Position numbers and translations under genes: made by a program. From Tubiluchus corallicola (lineage: Eukaryota; Priapulida; Priapulimorpha; Priapulimorphida; Tubiluchidae): a stretch of 64,000 bases of DNA. Shown here piece after piece: positions 48,201-57,200 of the stretch. Below the pieces are notes generated by a model. It was not told the DNA's origin. It searched no databases and worked only from the letters and a program-made list of their open reading frames with translations. The stretch lies in contig JAQGDQ010000493.1 of NCBI GenBank assembly GCA_030141605.1, forward strand, positions 1-64,000, read 5' to 3'. Numbering within the stretch: the first letter of the stretch is position 1; each line of letters starts with the position of its first letter.

Positions 48201-51200
48201 TTTCACATTCTTTATGGCTAATGTTGTACGGGAGACCTAAGCGATGAAGCCTCAGGCCACTTTTGAGTCCTCAATTTGGATTACAATGCAATGAACGATC
48301 TCAGCCCTCTTGAAAATTTCTACTGAAAAAAGCAGTCAATGTGTCCCAGTAGAGCACTTTCTTAAAAGACGCTCGAAGTTCCCGATTTTTCCACGCATAA
48401 ATTAACGGATTCATAAATGAATTACTGTTCAACAGAATATAGCAAACTGAAAGCACAGAATTTGGTATAATATCTTCACTCTCTTCAAGGACCATAATCA
48501 CACTGACCACCAGAAATGGAGACCAACACACGAAGAACGTGCCAACGACTAGAGTGATTAATTTGGCTGATTTTAAGTTACGTTTGTATGATCTTCGAGC
48601 ATCAATTTCTGATTCAATCTGGCGCATGTGTCTTCGAGCAATACACATGATATTGACATTGATGAACAGTAACACTACTGCAGTTATATAAAAAATAGTT
48701 AGCATGAAAATGATTACTTCCAAACTAGCAACATGTGAGAAGGTACAGTAAACAGCTGGCCTGTTTTCGTGATACAATAAGATACTTATGCCAAAAGAGC
48801 AAATCCACGAACCAAAAATAATAAGAAGAACCATCCAGCTCTTCCATATTTGCTCGTATCGCAATGGGTATTTGATGATGAAAAACCTGTCTATCGTAAC
48901 AGTTGTTAACATTACTGCCGATTCAAAAGCGAAGACCAAAGCAAAGTACATTAAAATAAGACATTTGTAGCTGTACAATGGACGACTTTCGTCTGAGGAT
49001 GCATAAGTAATAACATGCAGAAGTACACCCGTTAACATGTCCGTAACTGCTAAGTTGCATATGTACCAGTTTTTGTATTCTTCCGTGTGTCTGTACTTCA
49101 CAATAGCTATAATAACTATCAAATTAGAAATTTCAACTATCACAGACAGAATGTGGTAACATATTGTGGTTAACAAGCTATCGAAAAAAAACGATCGTTG
49201 CACTACTGATTGACTTCCATTATGAAATTCCATGATGTGTAGATTTTCTTACTTCCATGTGTCATGTAGATCTGGCATCTCTGTCACTTTTTGTCATGTT
49301 TACAGTCAAATGTGTGTTGCACTTCCATTAGCGAACATTCATTGATTTGTTTACTTGTTTCAGTATACTAGTCAACGCTACATATTGTTACTATTGTAAT
49401 GTATGTTTCCTCATTCTGTCAGTTTACACAAGAACTCTATTGTACTTCAGAAAACGAAACAAACTTATTGCTAAAAATAAGAACATCACAAACATTTCGA
49501 CTGCAGTATTCAGCATCAACTTCAGTGAAAAGAGTTTCAAGCATCAAACAGCTCATAAACGCAAAGTTGGCAGATAGCACAGTTTGGTAATAGGTGTAAT
49601 GTTGCTTCGAGACACCGATTATTATGCTGAGAGACTAAAACTTTGCAAATACATGTTTGAAGTAATGTGTTTGTTCAGAATGTTAGCATGTTCTGTTTTT
49701 TAAACACAGTAGCATTATTGTGTCATCACAACAGTATAATTTGGGTAATAAAGTGTCAAATAAAATTGGGACAGAATGACAGCATCAGGCCATCTGTTTG
49801 AAACTAGGCGTAATACAGAAATGTCCAAGCAATAAATGTTTCTCGGAGTTTCTTTAAAAGACAATTACTATTGATTCAAACTGTTATGTCGTGAGATATC
49901 GAAATCTGGATTTAGCCAACAATCTAAGTTAAAAGAAAAAAAGAAGGTACCAAAGAATTATGAGCCGACAAGGAATTGAACCAAGAAATCGGTTTCTTGT
50001 GATTTCAAGCCACACGCTCTAGCCATTTGGGCTATCAACCCGCATGGCTAAAGACACATGGCTGAATTCTAACACCAGTATACGCACAATAGTCAGAGTT
50101 GCCTGTCTAAAGTTAACTCATCATGAACAACTCACCTGGTACATGACCCATGTAATGTGGGATGGGTCGGACGCGCCTCATGAATCCTTCTGCTCTCAGC
50201 TGTGCAAATGGCTTCTCGTCCTTGACCTTGATGACACATGGCCTCTCTGTGTTATTTGGCATCATACAACTGTTTTGCTTAAAGAACGATCTCCACCCCA
50301 TTTTGGTCACATTCACAGGAGATCGTGTTATGGCATTGGCAATAGATTACTACTGTACGCTGGCAAAAGTATTATAACTGCTATTGTTAATTCATTTTAG
50401 TGCTGCATTTGTATTTTATATGGTGTTAGTTACCGGAATAAAAATTTGAATGAATTGAATTAAAAATGTTTAGGTGTAACTTATCCTGTGTTATAACCCT
50501 ATTTAGATTTTGTGGTAGGGCTACGGCATCTCGTGCCTGGCATTTTCCCGGACCCAACTCCCCATTTTTTTGGGGAAACGTTCTAGCGGTGCTCAGTGGG
50601 ACTCTTGGAAGGAGATATGTGGCTCTTTAGAAAAAGGAGGAACTAGGCTATACGATCGTGTGAGCCACGTTTTAGGAAACATCCATCATGAGGAGCTGTG
50701 ATGAGTTGATTGGAGGTTCCATTTCAGGCGATTTTCGCTTGGAAAACTGCTGATGCAAAGCCATTGTTCTGACGTCATCCATTATACTCTGCTTATAACC
50801 TTATAATTTTAATTCAGTAAAAGCTGCTAATGGCTTTGCATTATAAATGAGGACTATGTAGGATGTTCACGTATTATTGATTATAAGTGTATTTATATGC
50901 AAATTGTTTGCGGGGCCTTTGCTAGTTTTCAAATTATTTTACTGTAGTCAGTGATATTCATAACTATAGCGCAAGAGCAGCTACTAGGAAGCATTACTTT
51001 ATCCTAAAATATTCAACAAACATATGGGTTAAACTCCCATTAGGTATCAAGGAGTAAAACTTTGGAATAAGTTATATTTATATATTAAAAACTCCCCGTC
51101 AGTTTCTTGCATGGCTTCTAAACTTAAAAAGACTCTACTAGTAAATTATACTAGCATTGACTAACATTACATTTATTTAAACTAAGTGGTTTTTACTTGT

Positions 51201-54200
51201 ACTAATAATATTAACTAACTTACCGAATATTAACCTGGACTACAATTGTAAAAAATTACATATAATAGCAGTGCAAAATATTAGCATATTTAGATGTAAA
51301 TTAAATAAAAAATAAAAAAAGTTCACTAGTGGTGACAGGTTTAACGAATATGGGTATGATATCCAAGTAATCATGACTATCCCGTATGTTTATATGTATA
51401 TGTATGTACGTATGTATTTGTATACCTATATGAACGTAAAAAAGTACTTGGAAAAATACCTTCTTAATACTAAAAAGCAGTTCTTCTTAAATTCTGTTTA
51501 TTTTTTTAAATAATTACCACACAACACTACACTCATGAATATTGTCATTTATATTTTCTTTTTGTTTTGGTAGAATATTCCAAAGGATCGCATATCATTG
51601 CTTAAGATATGCTTAGTGCTTTTTTCTGTCACTGTATAAATTATAATTTTGTTAAATCAAACATTCATTTATCAACATAACTGCAAATATACATAAAATT
51701 ATATGTTAATTACCTTAGTTTTTGTTTAGAAACTACGAATTTAGGAAATCAAGCTGGTTAAATTAATTTATTATCTGTACCACACTATTACTCACTAGCG
51801 CCTCCTGTGATCAAGTAATTTTAACATATTAAAAGGATGGCTGACTTGATGACCTTTTGGTCAGCTCGCTATCCTCTCTCCTTTTCACTTATTATTAGCA
51901 ATTATCCTTTATTTACCTGTATACTATTCATCTATTGCTCCCTTATAGACTGGAAGTGGTTACTGTACATTTGTAAATTAGAGGAAAAATAAATTTCAAT
52001 TTCCATTTGTTATAGTTAGGCACCTTGCTGTTTTCTATGGCAGATAAATTACTTAATGTAGATGTTAATGGCAGGATCGAGACTTGGCTTCATTATCAAA
52101 GCATATCCACCAAGATGAGGCACTGAGCTGATGGAGGTGTCTCAGCCAAGTTCAGACATAAATACAGCCTCATATAACTAAGTAAATTTTACTGTTTAAC
52201 TATTTCAGTGAAGCATTGTTAGTATTGTCCCACAGTGAGCTGTTAGTTGCCTGGTTTTGTTAGTGTAGCATAATTTACTATGTGCTAAAACCATCATACC
52301 GCTTCATTTGGAATTTAGGTTTGAGAGATACGGTTTGGTTGGGGCGAACTCAAACACTAAGCAGGAGCAATGTGACGTACTACCTGGATGGTGCTCACAC
52401 GCCTAATAGTATAGAGGTGAGTTCACCACAAAATCATAATATTATTAATTTGTAATGAAAAACTGTGCAGCACTTTGGCAAGTTGCTACCCCTCTATACT
52501 TAACAGGTGACACTGGATTTTAGTTGGAACCAAAGGGTTGAAATTCTGGTAGTCTTAACAAGTGGTGCTGATAAGCCACTAGCCTAGCAATGTTTAGTTT
52601 TTGCTGTGTTACTGCTATGTTTACCTGTCTTTAGGACAGATATCTTTTATTTTAGAATTCTGCCTGCCCAGTGTTTACAATAGACGTAATTGACATACAA
52701 TGATGAGTCTTTGCAACTTTAGGAGCTAATTCTTATAAATATTCCATCTGTTAGGTCAGAATGTTGGTCATCTAGCTCAGGGCAAATATTTTTTTTGGTA
52801 AAATTTTGATTTGCTGGGGTTTTTCTCTGTGTACCTAATGCTCTTTGTGCATTGCAGTTTTGTGTACAGTGGTTTAACGAAAGAGTCGAAGCTGAAGCAG
52901 AAAATAACAGGTTTGCCAAACAATATTTTCAAGATTTCTTGATTTGCAAGGCACAAGCGCATGTTCAACTCTAGCTATACCACTGTAGCATGATTGAAAT
53001 TACTAATGTTATGAGTGCATTGTGATTATCATTTTTATAGTTTCATCTGTTTCTTAAACATTACTAACAAGAACATTTGGTGTTTCTAAATTATATTTAT
53101 GCGACTTCTTCATTGGCTGACAAACGTAGTTACTTCAACTAGGTGCGGTGTCTTGCCAATATGTGCGTTATCACCTTCAATTAGAGATGCATTTGAATGA
53201 AAGTAATTGCTGTATTGCTAATGATTTGAGTTGTCGGCTGGTGTAACTAGAGCTAAACATGTGCCGTTACTTTTACAATTTAGTAGCAGTTCAATCAATA
53301 GGAAAGATTTCATTGTCACGTTTTTGTAGTCTACGATATGACACCAAATTTTGGTATCAAAAGTATGCCCAGATAGCCTGTGTTATTCTGTCGATGTGCC
53401 TCATAGTTGCAAATATTGTATCCCAGTGTTACTATTTGTGCCATTTGTCATAATGTGACTGACTGCATTGTGTTATTTATTTGAGCTATATTGTAATAAG
53501 CCTTTTCACAGTTCCAGCGATTAATAATTGATCGTGAAAAGATCATAGGTTGAGTGTACCAGACAACACATTTGTGTACACTTAACCACACCTCATAGCC
53601 CATGCTATTGTAATAGTAACAGTTTTAACAGCTAACTAGAACCTTACCTAGTTCATTTTTTCTTGTTCCCAAGTAAGATCCTGCTAGTAAATCGCTCTAA
53701 GCACAGACTAATGCATAATTAAGCAAAGTTCACGTAAAACAACTGAAGTTACTGAACTGATGCAGCAGACGGCTTTACTTTACCCACCAGTCTCGTGATG
53801 GTTGTAGTTAAGACGTATTGCTGTGGTACACTTAATCTTTGACCTACAGCAACTGCGCGTGTGCGCAAAGAAACTGTGGAAAGACTTATTGTCGTATCAA
53901 TATTCTCGTGCATTCTAAAACTGTATTTGGATAATTTTAGTTACATATAACAAAACGTCTTGATGTTAAAAGAATAGTTTCATTCTAGGGACGATGTTTG
54001 CAAAGTGTTACTGTTCAATTCAACTGGTAACAGGTCCCCGTCTAAACTACTGGCACCTCTAGTGGTGAGTTATTGTGATTTTTTGGTGTTGTTACTGCTT
54101 GCTTGGTGGTTCTAAAGAAAATTTCACACCGTTAATTTAAAAACTCACTCGAATTTCATTCTCACAACCACTGCTAGTCTTTTATTCTCTTTGTGTTTCC

Positions 54201-57200
54201 AGTTTTGCTTACTAGTTAAGTCAGTAATTTCCTTCATTTTTTTCGTAAAAAGAAAATATAAGATGCATAATTACTTGTTGTTTTATAAACGGTTAAAATG
54301 AAACAGTGTCTCTCAAGCTTATATCTATCAGCAAAAAAGTGTAGTTGCTGTGCATGTATTGTGACACTGTTAGAATGAATGAGTGCAGCAAATTCTCTCT
54401 TCATACTTAACAAATAAATATTTCACTCATATGACAAATTTTTAACTTTAAATACTAAAATTGTTTACGTTACATATACAGTCTAGCCTCCTTGTCTCGC
54501 CACTGTCCGTCTAGGGCAAATTTTTGGCGAGAGGCGAGTATGGCGAGATAACAGGAATATAACGAAGTTAGTCTATATGTATATACATAATAGTTGATTA
54601 ACATAGTGTTCCTCTATGTACATATAAAATATATTTCGCATTATGATACCAATCAACATTAAATCAGAAATGAAAAAATGTCATAAAAATAATCTTAGAA
54701 TGTTACTTTTTTATTTAAAAAACCTTTTTCGAGTATACACTTAAATGCAATAAACTTAGCAAAAGATTTAGAAATGTTCACAAATGAGTTACTGACGACT
54801 GAAATAATTCAGAAGAGACAACTGTTTTATTGATGATACACGCAAGCAGTCAACACGACGTTTAATCAAACACAATCCTTGAATATCGTCGCTTGTGACT
54901 CTGTCAGACTGTGGAAACTCAAACTTAAACACAGGTTTGGTGTTACAGAGTAAGGATATCGGTGACGCTTTAGTTTCTCTGCGCATTAACCAACCACAGC
55001 ACTCCTAATCTAATCCTGGTGAGACACACACTAGATTAATTATGTCTGTCTATCGAGTACAGCAGCATTGTCTACATACCGCGGTTATATTGATCGACAC
55101 GCGGTATATGTATTGATCGATTCACCTCTGAGTTTGTCTGTTTGGCGACATAACGAATATAGTTTACATAAGCACTCATCCTAGCATGACGTGGCGAGGG
55201 CGAGAAGCGAGGGTGGCGACTTAACGAGGTAAATAACAAAGCAGGAAATCCGTCCTGGTACTTTCTATGGCGAGAGACGAGTTTAGCAGCATAACGAGGG
55301 GCAAGATAACGAGACTAGACTGTATACGTTTTCTAAAAAATACCAACACTTACGCAAAATTTCAATATTTGTTTTTCACATAACACTGCATTTTTCTAGA
55401 TAGGGTAATATCGTTAAGTATAACATTTATCTGCATAATTTCACTCTTACGTAGAAACTTGAATTTCTTTTCAGTCGTGCGGATTTGACTGTGTTGTATT
55501 CTCGCCGAATCGGATATGGTTAGCTTTGGATCCTACCTCAGGTATGACCTTTTCAATGTTTGCTTAATTTTTTGTATTTAATAATTATGAAATGTATGTT
55601 AGACGCATTTCACCAAAAAGAGTCGTGATAAGATGGCGTCTTGCAAAATTCTAGAAGCGTTACATTTGTGGAAGATGCTATGAATGAATGGTATGGCACT
55701 TAATTTCCAAACCAGAGATTCTGGGTTCGATTCCCACATACGTCGGGATTTTTCAGGTCATAAACCAACTGACCAGATTTTTTCCCTTGCTGGGCCTACT
55801 CGGCCTTAATAGACCTACTCAAGGCTGCCTTACCCACTAGGTCTACTCAGTCTTAATAGGCCTACTTAGGACTACCTCAGCTGAGAGTCTTAACTGAAAA
55901 CCTGCTCATGTAATGGTGGAAGAAAGGCGGCCTAGTGATGGAGTGAGTTAGCTCAATGATAGCGTGTTCACTTCCCACCTGATAGGTCGGCTTAAAACCC
56001 GTATGCTTATTATGTGCTTAAAACCAAATAATTCAAAGAGTCATGTGGGTCATCCTCACAGGTTCACAGATAACCAAATTTGTTCTGTATTTTTTTAGTT
56101 AAAATGTTTCGTAGTTGTTTTTAAGGCTGCGTCAGTATACAATAACACTGGTTTTATTTTGATTAATTTTTTGAGAAAAAAGAATACATGATAAAGTTTT
56201 AATGTACCAGTAGAAAACTGCGATTATAAGTAAAAAAGCAAACAAATGATTGCAGTGTCACAGAATTTAAGCAAAAGGTTGACAAGCAAATAGCAATACA
56301 GTCAAACCTCTTTACACTGCACACTTTGGAATTCCAGAAAAAGTGGGTGTTAAACAAGTTTGGCTCTATAACTAGGTGCATTAATTCATATATCACCACG
56401 CAAATATATACATTTTGTTTTGTCAAAAATGTGGTCGTTAAGCAAGGTGGGCTTTACAAAGGGAAGTTATAATGAGGTTTGACCGTATGCAAATTTTGAG
56501 ATTGCTTAAAGTAGCTGAAACTGAAAAATGATGCTCTAAAAGCTAAAGAGAGCCACGCAACTGTTTAGTGCAAGTAAAATCAGTTTGAGATTTGAGAGTG
56601 TACTTTGCATCTTATCTTACCTCATTTATACAGCAGTTTTGCTCACTTAATCGAAATAATTCTGTTTTCAGATCAATCTAATTTCACAATTGCCAAAGAC
56701 ACGGCAATGTCGCGATGCTACCAGCACAAAAACGCTTTCCTCAAACTGTTAGGCAGCAAACATCAAACACTGCAGTCGCAGCAGATATTATCACACCCGT
56801 GCACATCGTACGTCGACGGTCAAATTGGCTTCACGTCAGATTCATCCCACGTGATGATGCCGACCATACCCGGTGAGAATCGTTTAGGTTTTAGTACAAC
56901 TGTACGCCATTCCGGCAGAGAACATTGTGCCAACACATCCCCGTTTGGCGATGGTCACATCGGTTTCACAACGGACGCCACGCGACAGCCAATTGTGTCG
57001 TCCAATACCAATAGCACTATCCAAACGGATCAGTCGCTTCACGTTCCCACAGTGATATTTCCCTGCGTCAGCCATGCGCTGAAATGGATCTTGCAAGATC
57101 GAGATGACAGCATACCGGATGCGACCACTCCAATGCCGGAGTTACCCTCTAAACTGAAGAATTCCAGACACGTACAGTTACTGGTAACTGGAAGCTTACA

